Shown: positions 9,135 to 16,237 of the stretch, in pieces
How the letters are laid out: every line of letters begins with the position of its first letter
How positions within the stretch are numbered: the stretch's first letter is position 1
Source of the DNA: Paracoccus sp. MKU1
GTDB taxonomy: Bacteria > Pseudomonadota > Alphaproteobacteria > Rhodobacterales > Rhodobacteraceae
Direction: 5' to 3'
NCBI RefSeq assembly: GCF_001447385.1
Contig: NZ_LLWQ01000206.1
Location: 32,194-96,193 of the forward strand
DNA length: 64,000 bases
Made by a program: the position numbers and the translations under genes
Notes under the pieces: model-generated
The model's database searches: none
What the model saw: only the letters and a program-made list of their open reading frames with translations
Told to the model about the DNA's origin: nothing

Positions 9135-9430
9135 ACCACCAGACCCTGATCCAGCAACTCGGGGGGAGACAGTTCGCCCTCCTTACCGGGGCCAAGGACT
9201 TCGTGGCTGGGGAAGACCGGCTGACCATGCGGATCGGTCGCAACCCCAAGAGGGTTTCACACGTCAGGATCACGCTGGACCCCTCGGACACCTACCGCAT
9301 GGAGTTCCTGAATGTCCGCGCCGGGGAGTGCCGAACGGTGGCAGAGGTGCCCGGAGTCTACCATGACCAGTTGAAAGACGTTTTCGAGGCGCACACTGGG
9401 TTGTTTGTCACCCTGTCGCCTCGGCACTGA
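9131..9430 (+). CDS. Conserved-type phage small protein
   Basis: 99 residues. The pattern of an N-terminal helix, a central VRITLDPSDTYRMEFLNV strand pair and a C-terminal DQLKDVFEAHTGLFVTLSPRH is one I associate with widespread uncharacterised phage proteins of about 100 residues. No function is known to me. Coupled to 8877-9134 by an ATGA overlap. Confidence 0.65.
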   Translation: MNHQTLIQQLGGRQFALLTGAKDFVAGEDRLTMRIGRNPKRVSHVRITLDPSDTYRMEFLNVRAGECRTVAEVPGVYHDQLKDVFEAHTGLFVTLSPRH

Positions 9431-9475
9431 TTGTAACCCGTTGCACCGCATCTGTCCAGAATCCTGTCATTCCCG

Positions 9476-9504
9476 TTGACATGACCAGAATTCTGTGCAT
9501 ATAT
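9476..9504 (+). promoter_or_regulatory. Toxin-antitoxin promoter and operator region
   Basis: TTGACA at 9476 with ATATAT about 17 bases later. Two related blocks, CCAGAATCCTGTCAT upstream and CCAGAATTCTGTGCAT across the spacer, look like antitoxin operator repeats. The promoter is bracketed by a one-mismatch palindrome (9432-9445) and a perfect one (9507-9520) that overlaps the predicted transcript start. No GTCAGAGA leader. Confidence 0.7.
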
Positions 9505-9539
9505 GGTGCAACAAGTTGCAAGCCATGGAGGGCACGCCG

Positions 9540-9809
9540 ATGGACGTCATCACCTATACCGACGCGCGGAACTCGTTCAAGGATGTGCTGGACCGCGCCA
9601 TCAACGACCGCGACCCCGTGATCATCACCCGCAAGAAACGGGAAGCCGCCGTGGTCATGTCGCTGGAAGACTACAACTCGATCCAAGAGACCCTGCACCT
9701 GCTGCGCAGCCCGAACAACGCCCGCCGCCTGATGGAATCCATCGCGCGCCTCGAAGCGGGAGAGGGGGAAGAACACGCCCTGATCCAGCCCGAGGGCGAG
9801 CCTGCATGA
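9540..9809 (+). CDS. yefM: YefM/Phd-type antitoxin
   Basis: 89 residues. MDVITYTDARNSFKDVLDRA, then PVIITRKKREAAVVMSLEDYNSIQETLHLLRSPNN is the classical YefM/Phd layout: an N-terminal DNA-binding fold and a C-terminal tail that wraps the toxin. Expected to bind and inhibit the toxin encoded next, and to repress its own promoter. Start at ATG 9540 with GGAGG upstream. Overlaps the toxin gene by four bases. Confidence 0.88.
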   Translation: MDVITYTDARNSFKDVLDRAINDRDPVIITRKKREAAVVMSLEDYNSIQETLHLLRSPNNARRLMESIARLEAGEGEEHALIQPEGEPA

Positions 9810-10075
9810 ACATCCTGTTCGACCGGAGCGCGTGGGATGACTACCTGTGGTGGCAGGAGCAGCCCCAGACCAACACGCTGGAACGCATCAACGAGTTGAT
9901 CGAGGCCACCCGCCGCCAGCCCTTCAAGGGGATCGGGAAGCCGGAGCCGTTGCGGGGCAACCTTTCGGGCTACTGGTCGCGCCGGATCGACGGTGAACAC
10001 CGCTTCGTCTACAAGGTGGCAGGTAAGGGGGATGATCAGGTGCTGCGCATCGCGTCCTTGCGCTATCACTACTGA
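9806..10075 (+). CDS. yoeB: YoeB/Txe-type ribosome-dependent mRNA endoribonuclease toxin
   Basis: 89 residues. WDDYLWWQEQ at the start, GKPEPLRGNLSGYWSRRIDGEHRFVYKV in the middle and the C-terminal RYHY (H88, Y89) are YoeB hallmarks; the Glu, Arg, His and Tyr of the active site are all present. The family cleaves mRNA in the ribosomal A site. Full length, so probably active. Followed directly by an intrinsic terminator, which makes the pair a self-contained unit. Confidence 0.9.
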   Translation: MNILFDRSAWDDYLWWQEQPQTNTLERINELIEATRRQPFKGIGKPEPLRGNLSGYWSRRIDGEHRFVYKVAGKGDDQVLRIASLRYHY

Positions 10076-10102
10076 CCAGATCGCCGCGTTGAGCCTGTTT
10101 AG

Positions 10103-10126
10103 AGCCGTCCTCTGGGGCGGCTTTTT
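10103..10126 (+). terminator. Intrinsic terminator after toxin gene
   Basis: AGCCGTCC pairs with GGGCGGCT across a four-base loop, followed by five T. A TGCAACCCGTTGCA palindrome begins at its last T. Confidence 0.85.
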
Positions 10127-10158
10127 GCAACCCGTTGCACTCAAGGCGAAGAAATCTG

Positions 10159-10187
10159 TTGACAAAGAAACTACGGTATGAGATAAA
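10159..10187 (+). promoter_or_regulatory. Early-family promoter P4 (variant leader)
   Basis: TTGACA, 17-base spacer AAGAAACTACGGTATGA, GATAAA. The leader has GTAGAGA instead of GTCAGAGA. Palindrome at 10126-10139. Confidence 0.75.
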
Positions 10188-10212
10188 TGACCGTAGAGAA
10201 GGAGATCACCAG

Positions 10213-10437
10213 ATGACCAACCGCTACGAGGACGCCGCAAGGGAAGTCGAGGCCGAGATCGCCCGCCTCGAAGATCGGGCCGCCCGCTGGGAGAAGCACC
10301 CGACGCTGTTCAGCCGCGTTCCCGGCATCCGTGAGGAGATCGCCGTGTTGAAGGCCAAGCCGCTCGCCAACTGGCGTGCCACCGGCAAATGGGCCAACGA
10401 AATCTGGGGGACTGCTGTCCCGAAGACGCACTCGTGA
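10213..10437 (+). CDS. Small charged helical protein
   Basis: 74 residues; the N-terminal half is a single charged helix (REVEAEIARLEDRAARWEKH), possibly coiled coil. AAGGAG precedes the ATG. Function unknown. Confidence 0.6.
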   Translation: MTNRYEDAAREVEAEIARLEDRAARWEKHPTLFSRVPGIREEIAVLKAKPLANWRATGKWANEIWGTAVPKTHS

Positions 10438-10459
10438 CCGCATAGAGGAGCCAAGGCGC

Positions 10460-10870
10460 ATGACCGACCTCCCAAAGCCACCCAAGCGCCCCTGCGGATC
10501 GTGCCCCTATCGGAAGGACGTTCCCTCGGGCGTCTGGGCCGCAGAGGAATACGCCAAGCTGCCGCAATACGACGGGAGCACCATGGACCAACTCCAAGCG
10601 GGGGCACTAGGTCTGTTCATGTGTCATCAGCGGGACGGCTGTCTGTGCGGCGGCTGGTTGCAGACACACGACACGGACCATCTGCTGGCCCTGCGGTTCA
10701 ACCCCGTGGACGAAAGCGCCTACGGCTACCAGTCGGACATCCCCACCTTCGGCAGCGGACGCGAGGCGGCAGAGCACGGGATGCGGGACATCGAGAACCC
10801 CGGACCCGATGCCAAGGCCCTGATGCGGAAGATCGGACGTCTCTCGGGCGTGAAGTGGGCAGACGAATGA
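10460..10870 (+). CDS. Cysteine-rich CxxCPYR protein (DUF6283-like), copy 1
   Basis: 136 residues. PCGSCPYRKDVPSGVWAAEEYAKL, later FMCHQ and CLCGGW, a set of cysteines and a histidine that could bind zinc. The same architecture recurs in the gene at 30828. The pattern resembles the DUF6283 family of phage proteins as I remember it. AGAGGAG lies before the ATG. Overlaps the next gene by four bases. Confidence 0.65.
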   Translation: MTDLPKPPKRPCGSCPYRKDVPSGVWAAEEYAKLPQYDGSTMDQLQAGALGLFMCHQRDGCLCGGWLQTHDTDHLLALRFNPVDESAYGYQSDIPTFGSGREAAEHGMRDIENPGPDAKALMRKIGRLSGVKWADE

Positions 10871-11043
10871 TCATCTTCGTCCTCGGAATGCTGGCAGGAG
10901 CGATCATCGCACATACGCGCGGGCTTCGGCACGCTCTCTTGTTGATCGCCGTGATAGGGGTCGCCCATCTGATGGACACCCTATGGGGAAGGCAGGTGGG
11001 GGCGTGGCTCGCTGAAGTCACCCGTGCGGTTCTCGGATGGTAA
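10867..11043 (+). CDS. Small two-helix membrane protein
   Basis: 58 residues with hydrophobic segments MIIFVLGMLAGAIIA and HALLLIAVIGVAHLM. ATGA overlap with the preceding gene. One of about a dozen small membrane proteins of the early region; function unknown. Confidence 0.6.
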   Translation: MIIFVLGMLAGAIIAHTRGLRHALLLIAVIGVAHLMDTLWGRQVGAWLAEVTRAVLGW

Positions 11044-11067
11044 TTGCAACCCGTTGCACTTTTCCTG

Positions 11068-11096
11068 TTGACAAAGAAACTGGGATATGGGATAAG
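11068..11096 (+). promoter_or_regulatory. Early-family promoter P5
   Basis: TTGACA, 17 bases (AAGAAACTGGGATATGG), GATAAG. The leader differs from the family (CATCAAGAGAGGG). Palindrome 11045-11058 ends nine bases before the -35. Confidence 0.75.
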
Positions 11097-11127
11097 TAAT
11101 CATCAAGAGAGGGAAAGGAACTAGATC

Positions 11128-11343
11128 ATGGCAATCCGCATCGAGACCCGCGCATACGAAACCGCTCATGGCAAAGCCCCGCGCGGAAAGGGCATGTGGG
11201 CCTTCACCCGTGAAGCGTCGCACGGCCATGCGGCCCGCATGATCTTCACCCCTGCGATGACCTACCGCGAAGCCTGCGCATGGGTGCGCCGCGCGGTTCG
11301 CGCCGAGGGCTTCCAAGATGCCGTCCTGACCGTCGGCGCGTAA
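11128..11343 (+). CDS. Small protein of unknown function
   Basis: 71 residues, basic and histidine-containing (REASHGHAARMIFTPAMTYREACAWVRRAVRAEGF). First gene of the P5 unit with GGAAAGGA upstream. No family recognised. Confidence 0.6.
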   Translation: MAIRIETRAYETAHGKAPRGKGMWAFTREASHGHAARMIFTPAMTYREACAWVRRAVRAEGFQDAVLTVGA

Positions 11344-11367
11344 TCGAACCCCAGAGGAGATCACGAC

Positions 11368-11919
11368 ATGACCACCATCTTGACCAACGGCAAGACCATC
11401 CCCCTGACCGACATCAAGGAAGGGGACACCTTCCGGTTCGGGGGCACGGTCTATGTGTCCACCGGGCCGACCGGGATGCTGGGCGGAAACGTCGTCATCC
11501 CCGCCAAGCGCGAAAACGAGGCCATGCCCAGCGGATGGGAACTGGCGAACCTCATGGAACCGCCCACGGCCACCTGCACGATCTGCACGCGCACCAACAT
11601 CAAGGGCCTGCCCGAGGGGCACACCTACTTCACCGAGAAGGGCTACTCGCAGGCATACCCGTGGGTTGAGGTCCGGCGCACGGACAAGACCGTGACCCTG
11701 CACAAGGTCAACGTGCAGGCCGACCCCATGTGGAAGCCGAAGATCGCCCCGGGCGGCTTCGCGGGGCACTGTGAGAACCAGTCGGAGCAGACGTGGCTCT
11801 TCGGCGGTATCGACGCCGAGCGCGAGATCACCATCCGCATGACCAAGCGCGGCTGGGAGCGGCGTGGCGCGATGTTCATCGAGAATGTTGCCCGCGAATT
11901 CTACGATTACAACTTCTGA
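11368..11919 (+). CDS. Conserved-type phage protein with GGFAGHC motif
   Basis: 183 residues. The C-terminal 95 residues, with YPWVEVRRTDKTVTLHKV, MWKPKIAPGGFAGHCENQ and a closing basic WERRGAMFIEN...FYDYNF, follow a pattern that I have seen in many uncharacterised proteins of actinobacterial and proteobacterial phages. The N-terminal half has a CTICTR pair of cysteines. GAGGAG precedes the ATG. Function unknown. Confidence 0.65.
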   Translation: MTTILTNGKTIPLTDIKEGDTFRFGGTVYVSTGPTGMLGGNVVIPAKRENEAMPSGWELANLMEPPTATCTICTRTNIKGLPEGHTYFTEKGYSQAYPWVEVRRTDKTVTLHKVNVQADPMWKPKIAPGGFAGHCENQSEQTWLFGGIDAEREITIRMTKRGWERRGAMFIENVAREFYDYNF

Positions 11920-11938
11920 CGAGAGAGAGGGCGTCTGG

Positions 11939-12187
11939 ATGGCACGCATCGACACATACCCGTGCGCCTGCGCATTCGCAAAGACGGTGGGGGACAAAGA
12001 CCCCTGCCACTTCCCCCGGGTGGGCATGGCGGACAACGTGCTCTATCGCGGATGCTGGATCGTCAAACACACGCTGACCGATACCGAGGCATATATCCGA
12101 GACCCCAAGCGACCGCCCCTGCACGCAGAGGCCGACGTCTGTTGCTTCGGGTATTTCGTGCAACCCGTTGCAACCGATCCTTGTTGA
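11939..12187 (+). CDS. Small cysteine-rich protein
   Basis: 82 residues with eight cysteines in YPCACAF, DPCHF, GCW, DVCCF and the last residue, arranged so that a small zinc site is plausible. A palindrome at 12159-12172 encodes VQPVA near the end, and the stop overlaps the next promoter's -35. Function unknown. Confidence 0.6.
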   Translation: MARIDTYPCACAFAKTVGDKDPCHFPRVGMADNVLYRGCWIVKHTLTDTEAYIRDPKRPPLHAEADVCCFGYFVQPVATDPC

Positions 12188-12212
12188 TAGGTTAATTTCC
12201 AAATGCTACAAA
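12184..12212 (+). promoter_or_regulatory. Promoter P6
   Basis: TTGATA, 17 bases, TACAAA. It starts inside the end of the preceding gene, twelve bases after a palindrome copy. The leader lacks GTCAGAGA. Confidence 0.65.
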
Positions 12213-12241
12213 GGTGGCACCTGTCAACAAGGAGACCGCCC

Positions 12242-13042
12242 ATGCAGACCCTCGGAGAGTTCCGCATCGACGTTCGGCACAACCCCTCGGGCAATCCGCT
12301 CGTGGACGAGATCAAGCGCAAGGGCGCGGCCCTGATCGACCTGCTGAATGACCAGATCGCCATTCCCGTGCGGAACCATTCCAGCGCCGAGAGTGATCTT
12401 GCGCATTTCATGCAGGTGAGCGAGATCGGTCGGCTGAAGGCTCTCGCCATGACCCAGATCGAGCACGGCGTCATGGACGCTATCAAGGCTGTCACCAAGC
12501 CGCTGCCGATCCGGGAAGAGACTGCGCAGGCATCGCCCAAAATCACGGCTGGGGCGCTCACCTCCGGAGACATGGTCTGGGCCAGCAAGCAAGCGACACC
12601 CATCGCGCATGGCGCTGTCATCGCCGAGGGGCGTATCGTCGCGAACCGGATCGGTGGGCTGTATCGCAGCAACGGCGGGTGGTTTGCCATCGAAGTGGGG
12701 AACCGGGCCATCCGGGAATACGACGGCGCGGGCAAGCTGGGGTTCACGCATTTCCCGCTCAATGGTTACGCTTTCGAGGAACACCAGATCAGGGTATGGA
12801 AGGAATGGGCCGACCTCACGGAACGCCTCGACAAGCTGCGCGCCTTCCAGAAGACCGAGGCGTTTGCTCTCTTGTCCATCGCGGAACAGGAAGACCTGAC
12901 CGCCCAAGGCAACGTGATGACCAGCTATCTCGTTATCCTGAAGAGCCGGATCGTCCGCTTCACCCGCACCACCGAGGAAGTCAAGCTCGATTTGGACGTC
13001 CTCGCCAAGGGCCTCGACGCTGGCGTTGCCGATCACGACTGA
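12242..13042 (+). CDS. Acb2/Tad1-like hairpin-domain protein fused to a crAss001_48-like helical domain
   Basis: 266 residues. Residues ~8-85 have two long helices: NPSGNPLVDEIKRKGAALIDLLNDQ, then EIGRLKALAMTQIEHGVMDAIKAVTK. That is the pattern of the Acb2/Tad1 family, phage proteins that bind cyclic oligonucleotides or cyclic ADP-ribose signals and so disarm CBASS and Thoeris. The middle (GGLYRSNGGWFAIEVGNRAIREYD) is unknown. The last 80 residues, ADLTERLDKLRAFQKTEAF... with a closing LVILKSRI, resemble the crAss001_48-related coiled domain that often follows such modules. Identification is by motif pattern only. Single-gene unit between promoter P6 and a terminator. Confidence 0.6.
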   Translation: MQTLGEFRIDVRHNPSGNPLVDEIKRKGAALIDLLNDQIAIPVRNHSSAESDLAHFMQVSEIGRLKALAMTQIEHGVMDAIKAVTKPLPIREETAQASPKITAGALTSGDMVWASKQATPIAHGAVIAEGRIVANRIGGLYRSNGGWFAIEVGNRAIREYDGAGKLGFTHFPLNGYAFEEHQIRVWKEWADLTERLDKLRAFQKTEAFALLSIAEQEDLTAQGNVMTSYLVILKSRIVRFTRTTEEVKLDLDVLAKGLDAGVADHD

Positions 13043-13070
13043 CCTGATGCAACCCGTTGCACAGCATGGG

Positions 13071-13093
13071 CCGCCCTTCGGGGCGGTCTTTTT
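13071..13093 (+). terminator. Intrinsic terminator
   Basis: CCGCCC, loop TTCG, GGGCGG, then TCTTTTT. It separates the 12242 unit from promoter P7; a palindrome (13048-13061) sits between stop codon and stem. Confidence 0.85.
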
Positions 13094-13115
13094 GCATCTG
13101 TGGCGCATAAATGTG

Positions 13116-13158
13116 TTGACGAACAAACTAGGGTTTGCTATAACTAACTTGTCAGAGA
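13116..13158 (+). promoter_or_regulatory. Early-family promoter P7 with GTCAGAGA leader
   Basis: TTGACG, 17 bases, TATAAC (13139-13144), six bases, GTCAGAGA at 13151, then AAGGAGACC. Confidence 0.85.
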
Positions 13159-13173
13159 GAAGGAGACCGCCAG

Positions 13174-13509
13174 ATGGCCTACGCCCCGCACACCAACAAC
13201 GAAGTCCGCGCCGAGCGCCGCATTGGCCGGGTCAACCTGCCGCTGATCCTCGGCTGCGCCACCAGCGGGGCAGGCACCTTCTACGAGTTCGCCGAGCGCG
13301 CGGGTTTCCCCGAATACTTCGCCCCCGAGATGGATCGCGTGGTCTATGTCGGTCCGAACCAAGCGGCGCGACTGGCCCGCGTTCTGAAGACGGTCATGCA
13401 CATCGTCGTGGACGAAGACGCTGACGGCAACCCGGTGGTCGAGACGATCAAGCTGAAGGCCCGCCGCGACTATCCGACCGACTGGGTTTTCGCAGGGGTG
13501 ACGGCATGA
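13174..13509 (+). CDS. Small protein of unknown function
   Basis: 111 residues; GRVNLPLILGCATSGAGTFYEFAERAG, later VMHIVVDEDADGNPVVETIKLKARRDY. No family recognised. Overlaps the following ParB-like gene by four bases, suggesting a shared task. Confidence 0.65.
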   Translation: MAYAPHTNNEVRAERRIGRVNLPLILGCATSGAGTFYEFAERAGFPEYFAPEMDRVVYVGPNQAARLARVLKTVMHIVVDEDADGNPVVETIKLKARRDYPTDWVFAGVTA

Positions 13510-14156
13510 TCCCGAACCTTGCGCCCAACGCCCCGCGCTTTGCCGGGAGGCTGACCTATACGGACGGCACCCTGCTTCAGCCCGGCCCCCTGACCACCTT
13601 CACCCATGTCTCGGACAAGGGGGTTGTCCGGGTCTGGCACATCGAGCGGATGATCGAGATGGCCCGCTCCAAGGAGGTCTGGGACACCCCGGTAGACGCC
13701 GAGTTCGCGCAGATCGTCCGCGACCGCCGTGGCGTCGAGGCACACCGCCTTGCGCGCATCTCGCCCGCCGACCTGACGTTCCCCGTGATCTATGTCGAGA
13801 TGGAAGCCGAGTTCGACCATGAGCCGCCGATCTCGCATCTGCTGGTGGACGGCAACCACCGCTACGTCAAAGCTGCCGAGTGGGGCAGGGAGACCATCCC
13901 GGGCGTCATCTTCAGCAAGGCAGAGGCGGACAGGTGCCTGATCGTCGGCATCGTGAAGGCTGTCGCAGCCGGGCAGGACGTGACCGAAGTCGCCAAGGCA
14001 TTCGTCGCGGCATCACCCCTGACCGGGGAAGAGGTCGTGGCCCAGAACCGCCGTCTGAAGAAGGCCCTGCGCGAGGCGCATGAACTGGCACGGGAGCGTC
14101 GCTGGCCCCTCGTGCAATCCGTCCTCGAACGGGCACAACCAGACGCCAAGGAATAG
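13506..14156 (+). CDS. ParB-like nuclease-domain protein (third copy)
   Basis: 216 residues. Residues ~85-130 carry FPVIYVEMEAEFDHEPPISHLLVDGNHRYVKAAEWG, the strand then D-G-N-H-R-x-x-A core of ParB/Srx domains; the tail is a long basic helix. Compared with the proteins at 2398 and 3222 the usual N-terminal I-P..NPR segment is weak. Its role is unknown; a DNA-linked function is likely from the fold. Confidence 0.6.
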   Translation: MIPNLAPNAPRFAGRLTYTDGTLLQPGPLTTFTHVSDKGVVRVWHIERMIEMARSKEVWDTPVDAEFAQIVRDRRGVEAHRLARISPADLTFPVIYVEMEAEFDHEPPISHLLVDGNHRYVKAAEWGRETIPGVIFSKAEADRCLIVGIVKAVAAGQDVTEVAKAFVAASPLTGEEVVAQNRRLKKALREAHELARERRWPLVQSVLERAQPDAKE

Positions 14157-14179
14157 TTGCAACCCGTTGCAAATTCGTG

Positions 14180-14222
14180 TTGACAAAGAAACTAGTAATA
14201 GGTATAGAGGTCTTGTCAGAGA
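14180..14222 (+). promoter_or_regulatory. Early-family promoter P8 with GTCAGAGA leader
   Basis: TTGACA, 17 bases, TATAGA (14203-14208), GTCAGAGA at 14215, AAAGGAGACC. Palindrome 14158-14171 begins two bases after the previous stop. Confidence 0.85.
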
Positions 14223-14240
14223 GGGAAAGGAGACCCAGAC

Positions 14241-14402
14241 ATGACCCGTGATCAGAAACTGAACACGATCTACCGCAAGATGCCCCGCGACTTCAAAGGC
14301 AAGATCGACGGCGAGCGCACGGTGATGATCCTGCGCGACGGTGGAACCCGGCTGGTCTATCTTCGCGACCTGACCGACAACGAAATCGAACGTCTGCTGT
14401 GA
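14241..14402 (+). CDS. 53-residue protein
   Basis: Starts MTRDQKLNTIYRKMPRDFKG and ends LTDNEIERLL; AAAGGAG lies ten bases before the ATG and the promoter leader is directly upstream, which supports it despite the short length. Basic first half, acidic end. Function unknown. Confidence 0.65.
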   Translation: MTRDQKLNTIYRKMPRDFKGKIDGERTVMILRDGGTRLVYLRDLTDNEIERLL

Positions 14403-14409
14403 GGGAAGC

Positions 14410-14655
14410 ATGAAAGTCCGCAAAGACGACAAGGGTCTCTACATCGTCAACAACCGAGGCGACGGACCTTATCGCCCGGGAGGTATCACCGGATACGATC
14501 ACGTCTGGGACATGAGCTATGGGGGGCTGCAAGAAGGGGACAACCCACGCGCCTATCATGTCGCCGGAGCGCCGCTGTTGCGCATCAAGGTCGATGGCCG
14601 GGACATCTATTGGGCGGCGGAAAGCCTCCACTATCAGGAAGGACGGTTCAAATGA
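14410..14655 (+). CDS. Small protein of unknown function
   Basis: 81 residues; KVRKDDKGLYIVNNRGDGPYRPGGITGYDHVWDMSYGG followed by LLRIKVDGRDIYWAAESLHY suggests a beta-rich fold. Starts eight bases after the previous stop and overlaps the next ATG. Confidence 0.6.
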   Translation: MKVRKDDKGLYIVNNRGDGPYRPGGITGYDHVWDMSYGGLQEGDNPRAYHVAGAPLLRIKVDGRDIYWAAESLHYQEGRFK

Positions 14656-14813
14656 CCATCAACCAGTTTCGCAGTTTCCTCTATGCCTTCGCCCGTGGTC
14701 TCGGGGACGTGCAGGCTCTCACCTCGAAGAAACCGGGAGCGGTTCCCCGCCGCATCGGTCGTCGGGTCGCGGGCAAGCTCACGGGGCGTCTGTTGCGGGC
14801 GCTGTTCAAATGA
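14652..14813 (+). CDS. Small basic protein, RRIGRR...GRLLRALFK type
   Basis: 53 residues. FRSFLYAFARGLGDVQAL, then RRIGRRVAGKLTGRLLRALFK. Small highly basic proteins of this form are common in mobile elements of proteobacteria; function unknown to me. ATGA overlaps at both ends place it in a tight operon. Confidence 0.65.
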   Translation: MTINQFRSFLYAFARGLGDVQALTSKKPGAVPRRIGRRVAGKLTGRLLRALFK

Positions 14814-15091
14814 GCGCCTATGACATCGCCAAGGCGGAAGAGATCATCGACGCTGATGACTTCGAGGTGGACCTTGAAGAGGCTGTCGATGTGGACATCA
14901 ACTATATCAGCAAGCATCCGACGCGCATGTATCTGATCCGCCGGGATGACAACCCCAACGTGTCGGCGACGTCGAAACTGATGCCCGGGGATGAACCCAG
15001 AGAGCCGGATGAGCGGGACCGGATGGTTGCCGAGAACATGGGCTACGCGGTGTCGTGGAAGACCGAGGAGAAGGCCGATGGCGAAGTCTAA
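14810..15091 (+). CDS. Acidic small protein
   Basis: 93 residues with a strongly acidic N-terminus (AEEIIDADDFEVDLEEAVDVD) and a mixed C-terminus. The stop lies inside the next gene. Function unknown. Confidence 0.6.
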   Translation: MSAYDIAKAEEIIDADDFEVDLEEAVDVDINYISKHPTRMYLIRRDDNPNVSATSKLMPGDEPREPDERDRMVAENMGYAVSWKTEEKADGEV

Positions 15092-15425
15092 GCCGATGGA
15101 AATGGCCGAGGCGCAACAGCGCGCCTTGGACATCTTGCGGCGCACACCGGGCACGGAAGAGCAGGCGCGCGGGGTCTGGAAGGTGATCTTCGAGATGATC
15201 GGGGACCGGGCAGAGAGCGCGACACCGAAGCTCAAGTATTACGAGGTGCATCACCAGCGCGAGCACGCGCGCCTCGCCATGCTGACGGCCATTGCCGAGG
15301 GGAAAAACCTCACGCAAGCTGACGTGGCTGCCAGAGAGGCAGTCGGCTTGCCGGTTCAGATCATTCAAGCAGGGGAGGTTCCCGTTGTCCGAGTCCGCCA
15401 ACGACCGCCGCAGCCAGCATCTTGA
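15078..15425 (+). CDS. Small helical protein
   Basis: 115 residues; EMAEAQQRALDILRRTPGTEEQARGVWKVIFEMIG is helical and amphipathic, and the C-terminus is basic. GAGGAGAAGG precedes the ATG. Overlaps both neighbours. Function unknown. Confidence 0.6.
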   Translation: MAKSKPMEMAEAQQRALDILRRTPGTEEQARGVWKVIFEMIGDRAESATPKLKYYEVHHQREHARLAMLTAIAEGKNLTQADVAAREAVGLPVQIIQAGEVPVVRVRQRPPQPAS

Positions 15426-15684
15426 CCGCATCGACGTCCCCCGTGACCTCGCCATCCGGGCCTACAAGATGGCTATGGGAACGGATACGGAGGACGTTTT
15501 CTTCGCCGCGATGCGCGACCAGATCATGGGATCGACGGCTCCGAAGACAATCCGCCTGCCAAGGCATTTGGTCCCGGCGGCTATCCTGACCGAGATGGAG
15601 GCCCGGGCAAATCGTGTTCCAGCCTCGGGCATCACCGCTGAACCGGGAACCTATCTGCACGAGGTCTGCAAGGTCGTCGCCTAG
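15385..15684 (+). CDS. Small protein starting at TTG, possible ribbon-helix-helix-like
   Basis: 99 residues if TTG 15385 is the start, chosen because GGGGAGG lies six bases upstream and no ATG or GTG fits. Two similar halves: IDVPRDLAIRAYKMAMGTD and IRLPRHLVPAAILTEMEARA, each a short strand with a P-R/H turn followed by a helix, which recalls ribbon-helix-helix units. DNA binding is therefore possible but unproven. Overlaps the preceding gene by 41 bases in another frame. Confidence 0.55.
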   Translation: MSESANDRRSQHLDRIDVPRDLAIRAYKMAMGTDTEDVFFAAMRDQIMGSTAPKTIRLPRHLVPAAILTEMEARANRVPASGITAEPGTYLHEVCKVVA

Positions 15685-15912
15685 ATGCAGCCGGGGGATA
15701 GGTTCACGGTCCAGCGCGGGGCACTGGAAGAGAGCATTCCCAGCATCTTCCACAATGACGTCTGGTTCACTCCGGCGGACAGGGTGCTGGGGAACATCAT
15801 CGGGTCCGCGTGGACGCATTCCTTCCATGTTGATGATCGCACGGGAGACGTGACGTTTCGTCGGCACGAGGAGACGGGCGAGCGTTTCTACTCGGCCCCG
15901 GACAGGCGCTGA
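15685..15912 (+). CDS. Small protein of unknown function
   Basis: 75 residues; starts on the base after the previous stop. FTVQRGALEESIPSIFHNDVWFTPADRVLGN, later HSFHVDDRTGDVTFRRH. No family recognised. Palindrome 15919-15932 follows the stop. Confidence 0.6.
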   Translation: MQPGDRFTVQRGALEESIPSIFHNDVWFTPADRVLGNIIGSAWTHSFHVDDRTGDVTFRRHEETGERFYSAPDRR

Positions 15913-15943
15913 CCCTGTTGCAACGGGTTGCATCAGCAAACAC

Positions 15944-15971
15944 TTGTAGCCCGCGACGTTTCCGCTAAGCT
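15944..15971 (+). promoter_or_regulatory. Putative promoter with CACTTGTAGCCC element
   Basis: TTGTAG, 16 bases, TAAGCT. ACTTGTAGCCC is identical to the block upstream of thyX (33612) and belongs to the GCTACANNTGTAGC motif family, so this unit may follow the later regulon. Confidence 0.45.
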
Positions 15972-16007
15972 GTGGCGATCCGTTCCTGCCAGACAGAGGA
16001 AATCATC

Positions 16008-16211
16008 ATGGCGAACTTCAAGGTTATCCGGGCCGACGGGGCGCAGGCCACCATCACCGCCGACCGTTTCGAGTCCGATGGCGCGGGCACCCGCTTCTAC
16101 AACGAAGACGGCGGCGTCGTCGCCTCCTTCACCTACGGGCAACTGACCGACGTCTATCCGGCTGACGTCGTCTTCGAGGTGCCCGTGCCCCCGGCCCAGC
16201 CGGAAGACTGA
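16008..16211 (+). CDS. Small beta-rich protein
   Basis: 67 residues; FKVIRADGAQATITADRFESDGAGTRFYNEDGGVVASF, the pattern of a small barrel of antiparallel strands, with an acidic, proline-rich tail. AGAGGAAA precedes the ATG. Function unknown. Confidence 0.6.
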   Translation: MANFKVIRADGAQATITADRFESDGAGTRFYNEDGGVVASFTYGQLTDVYPADVVFEVPVPPAQPED

Positions 16212-16237
16212 TCCCCGCAACCACAGAGGAGGTCGCC

